Origin: Rhodospirillaceae bacterium
GTDB taxonomy: Bacteria > Pseudomonadota > Alphaproteobacteria > Rhodospirillales > Casp-alpha2
Assembly (NCBI GenBank): GCA_002686255.1
Contig: NZAZ01000100.1
Coordinates: 1-40,937 of the forward strand
Direction: 5' to 3'
DNA: 40,937 nucleotides
Shown in pieces: positions 34,230 to 40,937 of the stretch. How positions within the stretch are numbered: the stretch's first letter is position 1; each line of letters starts with the position of its first letter. A program made the position numbers and the translations under genes. A model generated the notes under the pieces. It saw nothing but the letters and a program-made list of their open reading frames with translations, had not been told where the DNA came from and did no database searches.

Positions 34230-35002
34230 TGGAACTGATAATAAAAATCTTCGGGACGGTGGGGACGACGGTGTTCGACGTTCTGCCCATCATCGCCATC
34301 CTGTTCGGATTCCAGTTCCTGGTGATTCGCAAGCGGCCGCCGCACCTGCGCCAGATCATCTTTGGTTTCATTTGGGTCTTGCTTGGGCTCAGTCTATTCC
34401 TGGTCGGGTTGAAAGAAGCGCTGTTCCCCTTGGGCAAGGCCATGGCCAACCAATTGACCGACCCCAGCTTCCTCGGCGTCGCCCAGGGAGCGGGCGTTCA
34501 CTGGCAGGATTACCTCTGGGTCTACATCTTCGCCGCCGCAATCGGCTTTTCCACCACCATCGCCGAACCGGCGCTGATCGCCGTCGCCATCAAGGCCCAG
34601 GAAGTGTCGGGCGGGACGCTCCGGGCCTTCGAACTCAGGATCGCCGTCGCCATCGGCGTCTCCGTCGGTTCCTACCGCATCGTCACCGGGACGCCGCTTG
34701 CATACTACATCATGGCCGGTTACGTGCTCGTCATCTTGCAGACGTTCCTGGCCTCGAAAAAGATTATCCCGCTTGCCTACGATTCCGGCGGCGTCACCAC
34801 GTCAACGGTGACGGTGCCCGTTGTCGCGGCGTTGGGACTCGGGCTGGCCAGCACCATCCCCGGCCGCAGCCCGCTGTTGGACGGATTCGGCTTGATCGCC
34901 TTCGCCAGCGTGTTTCCAATTGTATCCGTTATGGGGTACGACATGGTTGTCACTTGGCTGAGGCGTGATGGAGAACACGCAGAGAAGGAGAAAGCAAAGT
35001 GA
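34229..35002 (+). CDS. DUF1538 family membrane protein, subunit 2
   Basis: This 257-aa paralog of the preceding gene has the same two loops (GFSTTIAEPALIAVA and [15 protein letters not shown]) and the same [11 protein letters not shown] ending. The N-terminus differs and the C-terminus has a charged tail (RRDGEHAEKEKAK). It begins on the last base of the previous stop codon and ends four bases into the PII-like gene (GTGA). Two similar subunits made in equal amounts suggest a heterodimeric pore or carrier. Confidence 0.88.
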   Translation: MELIIKIFGTVGTTVFDVLPIIAILFGFQFLVIRKRPPHLRQIIFGFIWVLLGLSLFLVGLKEALFPLGKAMANQLTDPSFLGVAQGAGVHWQDYLWVYIFAAAIGFSTTIAEPALIAVAIKAQEVSGGTLRAFELRIAVAIGVSVGSYRIVTGTPLAYYIMAGYVLVILQTFLASKKIIPLAYDSGGVTTSTVTVPVVAALGLGLASTIPGRSPLLDGFGLIAFASVFPIVSVMGYDMVVTWLRRDGEHAEKEKAK

Positions 35003-35349
35003 ACCTCAAAATGATTATCGCCTTCGTGACGGACGAGAAGACGGAAACCGTTCTTCAGGCCGCCCGGAACGCTGGCGCCACCGGCGCCACCGTCATCACC
35101 AGCGTCCGGGGCGAGGGTCTGGAGCCAGAAAAAACGTTCCTCGGCCTTGAGTTGTCGGCGCAACGCGACGTTCTGATGTTCCTGGTCGCGGCGCCCAAGG
35201 CCCGTGAAATCCTGGAAACCATTGCCGAAGCCGGAAAGTTTGACGAGGAACCCGGCACCGGCATCGCCGTCCAGATATTGATCGAGGACGCGGTCGGGCT
35301 CAAGACCCAGGAAGAAGCGCTCATTCACGATATCGAGGAATCGCTATGA
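34999..35349 (+). CDS. PII-like signalling protein
   Basis: This 116-aa protein has the ferredoxin-like PII fold: start NLKMIIAFVTDEKTETVLQAARNAGATGATVI, middle SVRGEGLEPEK, and end IAVQILIEDAVGLKTQEEA. The T-loop that carries the modified Tyr in GlnB/GlnK is shortened and has no Tyr, so uridylylation is not expected. PII-like proteins without a long T-loop often sense adenine nucleotides and control a neighbouring membrane transporter, as SbtB does for SbtA. Overlap with both neighbours (GTGA upstream, ATGA downstream) supports a role in regulating the DUF1538 pair. The start is GTG 34999. Confidence 0.87.
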   Translation: MNLKMIIAFVTDEKTETVLQAARNAGATGATVITSVRGEGLEPEKTFLGLELSAQRDVLMFLVAAPKAREILETIAEAGKFDEEPGTGIAVQILIEDAVGLKTQEEALIHDIEESL

Positions 35350-35759
35350 CTGAAGCCAAAACCACCACCGTCGCCGACGTCATGACCGAGGGCGTCATCA
35401 CCATCGAGGCGACCGCCACCGTCCGCGAGGCCGTCAAGCTGATGCGCGAGAAGAGAACCAGCTCCATCGTCGTCGAGCGCCGCGACGACGGCGACGAGTT
35501 CGGCATGATCGCGGTCGCCGATATCGCCGGCGAGGTACTCGCCAAGGACCTGTCGCCGGACCGGGTCAACGTCTACGAGGTGATGTCGAAACCGGTGCTC
35601 GCCCTGCCCGCTGAAATGGTCGTGGCCTACGCGGTCAGGATGCTTTTCAGGTTCGGCCTCACCCGGGCGCTGGTGGTCGACCACAAGCGCAACCCGGTCG
35701 GCATCGTGACTCTCAGGGACATGGTGCTACGCACCACCGAAGACGAAAAGAAGGACTAA
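35346..35759 (+). CDS. CBS-domain pair protein
   Basis: This 137-aa protein consists of two CBS motifs forming one Bateman module. The first is VADVMTEGVITIEATATVRE, then MREKRTSSIVV; the second is VYEVMSKPVLALPAEMVVAY, then LVVDHKRNPVGIVTLRDMV. CBS pairs bind adenosine nucleotides and often regulate channels and transporters. It ends the four-gene operon, overlapping the PII-like gene by four bases. With the PII-like protein it gives the system two candidate energy sensors. Confidence 0.92.
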   Translation: MTEAKTTTVADVMTEGVITIEATATVREAVKLMREKRTSSIVVERRDDGDEFGMIAVADIAGEVLAKDLSPDRVNVYEVMSKPVLALPAEMVVAYAVRMLFRFGLTRALVVDHKRNPVGIVTLRDMVLRTTEDEKKD

Positions 35760-35760
35760 C

Positions 35761-35922
35761 AGGTTGCTGAAAAAGCGGATTTTCTCCAACAATCCTTCGA
35801 CACGCTCGCTTGCGCTCGCTGCCCGGGATGAGGAGTTACAATACCTTATGCCTCACCCTGAGGAGGACCGGAGGTCCGTCTCGAAGGGTAATTGCTCCAG
35901 ATCGTGCGTTTTTCAGCAACCT
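35761..35922. repeat. 162-bp palindromic intergenic repeat
   Basis: AGGTTGCTGAAAAA at the left and TTTTTCAGCAACCT at the right are perfect inverted 14-mers. Inside is CCTCACCCTGAGGAGG followed by GGAGGTCCGTCTCGAAGGGT, a pattern seen in widespread alphaproteobacterial repeats. It starts one base after the CBS gene stop, so it may also terminate the operon. Confidence 0.75.
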
Positions 35923-35961
35923 ACTAAAGCCCTTAATTGAGGGTGCCCCGGCGCGGATTCT

Positions 35962-36126
35962 TTAGAGCCATCCCTTCCGGCACGTCCGCTTGGCGGCGAT
36001 CTTGCCGTCACGCAGGGTCAGAAGGTCGGCGATCTGCACCTCGAACGGCTCGCCGTCCTTGGGCGTGCCGGACTGCACCGATTCGATGACCGCGAAGTCG
36101 GAGGTAACGACATGGCGGACCTCCTG
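35962..36126 (-). pseudogene. C-terminal remnant of a SnoaL-like / NTF2-fold protein
   Basis: On the minus strand about 54 codons end in TAA at 35962-35964 and read HVVTSDFAVIESVQSGTPKD, then EPFEVQIADLLTLRDGKIAA. This is the usual last third of a SnoaL/ketosteroid-isomerase-like small domain. An in-frame stop lies just upstream and no start or N-terminal helices are found, so it is a remnant. Confidence 0.55.
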
Positions 36127-36142
36127 AATTCAATTTGCGCGG

Positions 36143-36186
36143 ATGGCACCCCCCCTCCCCGCCAATGGCACCCCCCCTCCCCGCCA
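36143..36186 (+). repeat. Two tandem 22-bp repeats
   Basis: The 22-bp unit is ATGGCA, then seven C, then TCCCCGCCA. It occurs at 36143 and again directly at 36165. It lies between the SnoaL remnant and the phosphotransferase gene at 36322. It is probably slippage in C-rich DNA. Confidence 0.8.
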
Positions 36187-36321
36187 AGGGTGTACAGTAT
36201 AGGCGATTTCCCCGGCTCCGGCTTGGGCTAGGGCCCTTGACTTCGCGAGGCCGGGGTAACACCCTCCCCCGGCCCGGCCTCCATTGGGTCCATGGGCCCC
36301 GGAGTTCCTGAGGACGAAACG

Positions 36322-36930
36322 ATGAAAACCCCGCCCTGGGACCAGCGGATCGCGCGGGTCCTCGTCAAACCCCTGGTCAAATCGCCGGTGACCCCCAACC
36401 AGATGACGATATTCACCCTGGTGATGGCGCTGGCCGGTGCCGGGCTATTGGCCACCGGCAATGCCGGCAACGCCGATTGGGGCGCCGGGCTGTTCGTGCT
36501 GGCCCGGTTCCTCGACCACTTCGACGGCGAGTTGGCGCGCCAGAAGAACATGACGTCGAGGCTCGGCTATTACCTGGATTACATTTCCGGCGCCTTGAGC
36601 TACGCCGCCCTGTTCCTCGGCATCGGCATCGGTTTCATCGGCTCTCCCCTCGGCCCCTGGGCCATCGTTCTGGGGTTGGCGGGGGCCGCCTCGGCGGTGG
36701 TTTCCATGTTCACCAATCTGGGCATCGACAAGCATATTGAGCACCAAGGGGAAAAAGACGCCGTCGGTTATCCGGGCTTCGCCGGCTTCGAGTTGGAGGA
36801 CGGCATCTACCTGCTGGCGCCGATCACCTGGGCCGGGTTCCTGATGCCGTTTTTCGTCGCCGCCGGGATTGGCGCCGGCGTCTACTGCCTGTGGACCTGT
36901 TGGACCCTATTGAGGCTCCGGAGGGCGTAA
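36322..36930 (+). CDS. CDP-alcohol phosphotransferase homolog lacking the last catalytic Asp
   Basis: This 202-aa membrane protein of the CDP-OH-P family starts at ATG 36322 (GAGGACGAAACG upstream). The motif is D-HF-DG-EL-AR, eight residues, then G-YYL-D-YIS-G. The fourth Asp, thought to act as the base in this family, is replaced by Gly. It is a diverged paralog of the convergent gene at 36907-37515 (ARVLVKPLVKSPVTPNQMT versus ARVTVVKPLVHTAVTPNQVT; GFELEDGIYLLAPITWAG versus GFDVDDAVLLIPVFIWLG), and both are 202 aa. The two overlap tail to tail by 24 bp. It may be inactive, a regulatory partner of the intact paralog, or an enzyme with altered chemistry. Confidence 0.85.
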   Translation: MKTPPWDQRIARVLVKPLVKSPVTPNQMTIFTLVMALAGAGLLATGNAGNADWGAGLFVLARFLDHFDGELARQKNMTSRLGYYLDYISGALSYAALFLGIGIGFIGSPLGPWAIVLGLAGAASAVVSMFTNLGIDKHIEHQGEKDAVGYPGFAGFELEDGIYLLAPITWAGFLMPFFVAAGIGAGVYCLWTCWTLLRLRRA

Positions 36931-37515
36931 CTTTTTCCGGTACATGGCGAAAAACAAGGCGGCCACCAAGGGAGCGATGAAAACGGCGGCCACCAGCAGC
37001 CCTTCCGCCTGCCCGAGCCAGATGAAAACCGGGATCAGCAACACCGCGTCATCGACGTCGAAACCGGCGGCGCTGGGAAGCTCGGCGGCCCGCGCGCCTT
37101 CCAATTCCTCGATTAGCATCACCAGCCACAGGATCGCGGCCACCGAAACGCCGGCCACAAGGCCCATGGGAATAGCCAAAAGGCCGAAGCCGCCGTCGCG
37201 CAAGCCGAGGCCGAGGCCGATCAGCACCAGGGCGTTGCAGACCGCGTCGGCGATCATGTCGTAGCGGTGGCCCGAGGCGCTGGTCCGCCCCGTCAGCCGC
37301 GCCAGATCACCGTCGGCCCGGTCGAGCACCACCGACAGCACGAAGACCGCGGCGCCGGCGTTACGCCATTCGGGACCAATGGCCAGGGCCACCGCCGCCG
37401 CGATTCCGGTCAGCAGCCGCGCGGTAGTCACCTGATTGGGGGTCACGGCGGTATGAACCAGGGGTTTTACCACCGTGACCCGGGCGACGCGGTGTAACCA
37501 GGTGTCGTGGCTCAC
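36907..37515 (-). CDS. CDP-alcohol phosphotransferase of the phosphonate operon
   Basis: This 202-aa membrane enzyme has the complete motif D-RA-DG-DL-AR, eight residues, then G-HRY-D-MIA-D. It begins at GTG 37515, overlapping the ppd stop as GTGA, so it is the third gene of the pepM-ppd operon. In that setting the likely reaction is transfer of a CMP-activated phosphonate (for example 2-aminoethylphosphonate or hydroxyethylphosphonate) to a lipid or sugar alcohol, giving a phosphonolipid or a phosphonate-decorated polymer. The acceptor is unknown. A longer upstream reading of this frame is antisense-like shadow within ppd and is not used. Confidence 0.87.
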   Translation of the reverse strand: MSHDTWLHRVARVTVVKPLVHTAVTPNQVTTARLLTGIAAAVALAIGPEWRNAGAAVFVLSVVLDRADGDLARLTGRTSASGHRYDMIADAVCNALVLIGLGLGLRDGGFGLLAIPMGLVAGVSVAAILWLVMLIEELEGARAAELPSAAGFDVDDAVLLIPVFIWLGQAEGLLVAAVFIAPLVAALFFAMYRKKLRPPEPQ

Positions 37516-38687
37516 GGCGCGGCTGTCCCGGATTTGCCTTCGCCGGCCCCCGAGGCGAGGAATTCCTTGAACCGGAGCGCCACTTCGGGCGGCTTGACGC
37601 TCGGCCGCCCCAGGTCCTTCATCGACCCGGGCGCGATGCGCATATGGATCAGATGCGGGCCGCGACCAGATGGTGCCGATTTCAGCGCCTCGGCGAAACC
37701 GTCGAGGCCGTCGCAGCGGTAACTTTTCCCATACCCGCAACCGGCGGCGACGGCGGCGAAATCGACCGATGGGGAAACCGTCGGCTGGCCGCCGGTCGAA
37801 TCGTAGGTGCCGTTGTCGAGAACGATATGGATGAGGTTTCGCGGCCCATAGGCGCCGATGGTGGCCAGGGTCCCCATTTTCATCAACGCCGCGCCGTCGC
37901 CGTCCACCACCACCACCGGATTGCCGACGTTCAGCGCCACGCCCAGCCCCATGGCGGCGGCGCAGCCCATGGAGCCGACCTGATAGAGGTGTTGCGGCCG
38001 GTCGCCTAGGGTAAACAGCTCGCGCCCGCATTTGCCCGTCGTGGCGATGATGGCGGCGTCATCGGCAACCCCGGACAGCACCGTTTCCAGGGCCCGCATC
38101 CGGGCCGGCGGGGGGCCCTGGTCCAACAGGTCGGCGGCCTCGCCCCTTGGGCGCGCTTGCGGCGCCGACATGGATTGCGCGCCGTCGTTGCCGACATCGC
38201 CTTTTTGCATGATGAAGGCGAACGGCAGGCCGGTTTTGTCCATCGCCGCCCCGGCTTCCCCGATCGCCGCCGCGATTTCGGGCTCCTCGGCCGGGAACCG
38301 CCGGTGCGGGACCTCCAATAGCTGCAAAAGGCGCGGCGTGATCCGGCCCATCAACTGGTGCTGGGGCTCGTCCGCGAGCCCCGGCCCGGCCCGCCAGGTG
38401 ACGATCAAAAGCGTCGGGATGCGGAACGGAAAGTTCAGCGACGTGATCGGGTTGACGGCGTTGCCGAGGCCGGAATTCTGGCACATGACGGCGGTCTTGC
38501 GCCCGGCCAGCCAGGCGCCCGACGCGATGGCCACGGCCTCGCCCTCGCTGGCCGCGGTGACATAGGTCAGCCGCTTGTCGGTAATGACGCCGTTGATCAG
38601 CGGCGTTAGAAAGGAACAGGGAACGCCGGTGTAGAAATCGAACCCGGCATCGAACCCGGAACCGAGAAACGCATCGGCGGCGATCAC
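37512..38687 (-). CDS. ppd: Phosphonopyruvate decarboxylase
   Basis: This 391-aa thiamine-diphosphate enzyme converts phosphonopyruvate to phosphonoacetaldehyde, the step that makes the unfavourable PEP mutase reaction run forward. The N-terminal pyrimidine-binding half contains [15 protein letters not shown] and [20 protein letters not shown], where Glu activates the cofactor. The C-terminal half has the TPP/Mg motif beginning [19 protein letters not shown] and ending [14 protein letters not shown]. The start is GTG 38687, overlapping the pepM stop as GTGA. The length is normal for the family. The product is used downstream by enzymes not found in this window (an aminotransferase or an alcohol dehydrogenase). 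Confidence 0.94.
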   Translation of the reverse strand: MIAADAFLGSGFDAGFDFYTGVPCSFLTPLINGVITDKRLTYVTAASEGEAVAIASGAWLAGRKTAVMCQNSGLGNAVNPITSLNFPFRIPTLLIVTWRAGPGLADEPQHQLMGRITPRLLQLLEVPHRRFPAEEPEIAAAIGEAGAAMDKTGLPFAFIMQKGDVGNDGAQSMSAPQARPRGEAADLLDQGPPPARMRALETVLSGVADDAAIIATTGKCGRELFTLGDRPQHLYQVGSMGCAAAMGLGVALNVGNPVVVVDGDGAALMKMGTLATIGAYGPRNLIHIVLDNGTYDSTGGQPTVSPSVDFAAVAAGCGYGKSYRCDGLDGFAEALKSAPSGRGPHLIHMRIAPGSMKDLGRPSVKPPEVALRFKEFLASGAGEGKSGTAAP

Positions 38688-40357
38688 AAGAACTTGCCCG
38701 CCCTGGTGAAGTCGGCGGCGTCGTCCACGTCGAGCCATTGCCCCGGCACGTAGACGGCGCCGATGGACGTTCCCTTGTCGATCAGCCGCTGCAGCAGGTC
38801 GAGCATGCTCGATTGCGGCAGGGTGGCGTCCTCGCGCATGGCCTCGATCTCGGCCCGGACCAACTCGCTTCCTTGCCGGCTCAAGCGGGCGAGGCCGATC
38901 CATTCGCCGTCGGCGTCGGCCGGGTCGAGTTGGTTGCCGATACGCTTGAGGATGACCGGATCGTCGTCCAGGTAATCGCCGGAAAACGGCCGCGAGCACG
39001 ACACCAGGTCGCGGACCCAGCCTTCGGCGTCGGATTTCCGTTCCTTCCACAGGGCGTCGACGGCGATGGTGATGTCGTCGCCGCCGGCCATCAATTGATC
39101 CAGGTAATGCTGGCGGAAAAGGATGTCGCCATAGGAAACGAAGCAATCGCCCTGGATATGGCCGATGGCGCAGGCGAGGCTGGCGGCCTCGCCGGTGTTG
39201 GCGTAAAGGTCGTTATCGACGGTGGTGATCGACGGCAGGTTGATTATCTCCTTCTTGTAACCGCGGACGACGACGATATCGCGGACCCCGGATTCCTTGA
39301 AGGTTTCTATCAACCGGCTCAGCAACGGCTGGCCGCGGACATCGATCATGCATTTCGGCCGGTCCTCGGTCAGCGCCCCCAAGGCGGCGCCCCGGGACGC
39401 GGCCAGAAACACCGCCGTCATGTTTTCACCGGTGGCCGGCAGGTAGCGTTTTTCGGCTTCCGCCAGCTCTTCGTTGCCGGCCAACTCGAACACGTCCTTG
39501 ACCGTGACCATGCCGCCGTCGACTCCCCCTAAGCTTTCCTCGCGGAAGATCTGGCGCGACGTCTCGCGCATGGCGGTGATGGCGGCGCGCAGGTTGTGAT
39601 TGGCCCAGATCGCCATCGCGATGCCGGCCTCGCGGAAATCGCCGGTCGGGGTCTGGTAATATTTCGTCGGCACGATGATGATCGGGCAGCGCCCGGCCCA
39701 TTCCTTGGCGAAGGACATGATTTCGTCGGCCGACGAAAGCTTGGAATGCACCAGAACCGCGTCCGCCCCGGCTTCATGATAGGCCTCGGCGCGCTTCAGG
39801 GCCTCGTCCAGGCCGCGCCCGGCGATAAAGGCCTCCAACCGGGCGACGACGGAAAAGTCGGGGTCGGTCTGGCTGTCCTTGCCGGCCTTGATCTTGCCGC
39901 AGAACTCGTCGATGTCGGCCAGGGGCTGCCCTTCGCCGATGAAGGAATTGGTTTTCGGGAACAGCTTGTCCTCGATGCAGATACCGGCGATGCCGCGCTG
40001 ACACAGCTTGGCGACGGCGCGGCGCATGTTGTTGAAGTTCCCCCAGCCGGTATCGCCGTCGACCAGGATCGGCACCGCCGTCGCGTCGGACATGAATTCC
40101 AGCACTTCCATGATTTGCGTCCACGACGCCTCGTTGTTGTCGCGCACGCCCAAGGCCGCCGACATCGACAGCCCCGACGCCCAGATGCCATTGAACCCGG
40201 CCTCTTCGACGATTTTCGCCGACAGTCCGTTGTGGGCCTCCATCAGAAATTCCAATTCCGGCGACGTCAACATGGCCCGCAAACGCGCCGCTTTCGACGG
40301 CGCCCCGGCCTTGTTTTCGGCTTGGCTGTTCCGGTTGTGGCCGGCTTTTTCGCGCAT
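38684..40357 (-). CDS. pepM: Phosphoenolpyruvate mutase fused to a nucleotidyltransferase
   Basis: This is a 557-aa two-domain enzyme. Residues about 22-300 form PEP mutase, which rearranges PEP to phosphonopyruvate and forms the C-P bond. The diagnostic motif [10 protein letters not shown] is at 129-138 and the metal-binding DGDTGWGN at 100-107. Residues about 313-557 form a nucleotidyltransferase with [20 protein letters not shown] and [17 protein letters not shown]. Its usual GxGxRL loop is altered to SRGAAL. Such fusions are known from phosphonate activation pathways of the PntC type, in which CTP is used to make CMP-phosphonate. ATG 40357 has GAGGGA 7 bases upstream. It is the first gene of the operon, with a repeat array upstream. 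Confidence 0.95.
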   Translation of the reverse strand: MREKAGHNRNSQAENKAGAPSKAARLRAMLTSPELEFLMEAHNGLSAKIVEEAGFNGIWASGLSMSAALGVRDNNEASWTQIMEVLEFMSDATAVPILVDGDTGWGNFNNMRRAVAKLCQRGIAGICIEDKLFPKTNSFIGEGQPLADIDEFCGKIKAGKDSQTDPDFSVVARLEAFIAGRGLDEALKRAEAYHEAGADAVLVHSKLSSADEIMSFAKEWAGRCPIIIVPTKYYQTPTGDFREAGIAMAIWANHNLRAAITAMRETSRQIFREESLGGVDGGMVTVKDVFELAGNEELAEAEKRYLPATGENMTAVFLAASRGAALGALTEDRPKCMIDVRGQPLLSRLIETFKESGVRDIVVVRGYKKEIINLPSITTVDNDLYANTGEAASLACAIGHIQGDCFVSYGDILFRQHYLDQLMAGGDDITIAVDALWKERKSDAEGWVRDLVSCSRPFSGDYLDDDPVILKRIGNQLDPADADGEWIGLARLSRQGSELVRAEIEAMREDATLPQSSMLDLLQRLIDKGTSIGAVYVPGQWLDVDDAADFTRAGKFL

Positions 40358-40405
40358 CGAAGAATCCCTCAAATCAATGGATTGTTTTTATGGATCGGCA
40401 TATAC

Positions 40406-40429
40406 CCTTGAATCCTTGCGGGTTCAAGG
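40406..40429 (-). promoter_or_regulatory. Small hairpin in the pepM leader
   Basis: CCTTGAA (40406-40412) faces TTCAAGG (40423-40429), a perfect 7-bp stem with a 10-base loop, about 50 bases before the pepM ATG. It may be part of the 5' leader. There is no T-tract. Confidence 0.35.
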
Positions 40430-40487
40430 ACTCGCCGGTTTAACCGAAGGCGGTTGCCTGGCCGAAGAGAAGGCGCGCCGTTTGCAG

Positions 40488-40623
40488 GCCGTCTGCAAGT
40501 CGTCCTCATGTCGTCACCATGTCGTCCGAATGTCGTCATTTTTTGCCGCCTTTTTCGTCTCAACCCATTGATTTTGCTGGATTCAAGGCCGAAAAAAGGG
40601 CGTGAAAGTCGTCATTTGTCGTC
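40488..40623 (-). promoter_or_regulatory. Helically phased GTCGTC direct-repeat array upstream of pepM
   Basis: GTCGTC occurs at 40499, 40510, 40521 and 40532, each exactly 11 bp apart. A near match, GCCGTC, lies at 40488 in the same phase. Two further copies lie at 40608 and 40618, 10 bp apart and 76 bp (about seven helix turns) from the main group. The extended unit is close to ATGTCGTC. The array lies 131-266 bp before the pepM start. Spacing of one helical turn points to a cooperative protein-binding site. Confidence 0.6.
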
Positions 40624-40937
40624 ATTTCCCCTTTCGGCGGCCGATAACGGGAATTTTTGGGCGATGCCGGCGACCTCATGACTTGTAATTCCTATTAAAA
40701 GAATAACAGGGAATAATATCATAATTGCCGGAATTGCCAAGAACAAATAAGGAACTTTTTGCGGGATTCATCCGAAATTTTAACCGCCACGGGAAGCCCT
40801 GTCCCGAGCCCCGTGAAAGACGGCCTTCATGCGCTCATTTTATCCCGGATTGCCCAGATGGATTACTAAATTGATGACCTGTTTGGGTGATTCTGCTATA
40901 AGAATCAATGCTATACACACATCATAACAGACAGGTC
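40624..40937. other. AT-rich right end without a recognisable gene
   Basis: No ORF with family features is seen. The stretch contains AT-rich patches. A possible inverted pair lies near the very end (GACCTGTT at about 40877 and AACAGACAGGTC at the last bases). A TATAAG near 40898 could be a -10 element for a gene beyond the window. Confidence 0.35.

Noticed and set aside
37516..38031. N-terminal extension of the phosphotransferase frame upstream of GTG 37515
   Set aside because: The extension is Arg/Gly-rich nonsense lying within ppd. The GTGA overlap start gives a normal-length family protein.
40488..40623. GTCGTC array considered as a CRISPR array or plasmid iterons
   Set aside because: The units are only 6-8 bp with 3-5 bp gaps, far too short for CRISPR repeats and spacers, and no replication gene is adjacent. 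A regulatory site fits better.

Overview
The window looks like chromosomal DNA of a GC-rich alphaproteobacterium, most probably a member of the Rhodospirillales. The evidence is the pcm-tolC-popZ-valS gene order, a PopZ (DUF2497) protein, an RpoH heat-shock sigma factor, hopanoid-transport genes (HpnN, HpnL-like and HpnM/MlaC-like proteins) and GTG starts in tightly overlapping operons. Everything here is read by eye. No database search was run.

Layout. 1-1170: a lower-GC stretch with a CDP-alcohol phosphatidyltransferase, ending beside the 3' end of tRNA-Asn. Tandem 11-bp repeats next to the tRNA suggest the end of an integrated island. 1212-1369: tRNA-Asn and tRNA-Cys. 1525-8588: housekeeping block pcm, tolC, popZ, valS, mscS. 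8600-9458: a class V aminotransferase remnant and a PilZ gene bracketed by two copies of an inverted-repeat element. 9475-11199: ilvD. 11575-18818: an unrecognised radical SAM/SPASM-like enzyme, a short ORF, a heptad-repeat coiled-coil protein and two convergent class III nucleotide cyclases (GAF-GAF-PAS type and CHASE2 type). 19131-22729: a type I secretion ABC protein with a long Pro/Ala tail, plus its HlyD partner. 22888-25229: a truncated transposase-type HTH ORF, a metallo-beta-lactamase-fold hydrolase and rpoH.

25669-32820 is an envelope-lipid region. It holds mlaA, two tandem MlaC/HpnM-like proteins, an HpnL-like membrane protein, a CDP-alcohol phosphatidyltransferase and the hopanoid RND transporter HpnN. 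The phosphatidyltransferase gene carries a palindromic repeat that adds exactly 300 bp, so the reading frame is kept. At 32934-33248 a SulP anion transporter has collapsed to its two ends by an in-frame deletion. Next comes a four-gene translationally coupled operon, 33495-35759: two DUF1538 membrane proteins, a PII-like protein with a shortened T-loop and a CBS-pair protein. It looks like a regulated two-subunit membrane carrier of unknown substrate.

36322-40357 is a phosphonate module. On the minus strand lie PEP mutase fused to a nucleotidyltransferase, phosphonopyruvate decarboxylase and a CDP-alcohol phosphotransferase, each start overlapping the previous stop as GTGA. The set predicts nucleotidyl activation of a phosphonate and its transfer to an alcohol, for example as a phosphonolipid head group. 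A second, convergent paralog of the phosphotransferase overlaps the first tail to tail and has Gly in place of the last catalytic Asp. Upstream of the operon is an array of GTCGTC motifs spaced 11 bp apart, which looks like a helically phased operator. In all, four CDP-alcohol phosphatidyltransferase homologs lie in 41 kb. With the Mla and Hpn genes, they make envelope head-group chemistry the main theme of the accessory parts.
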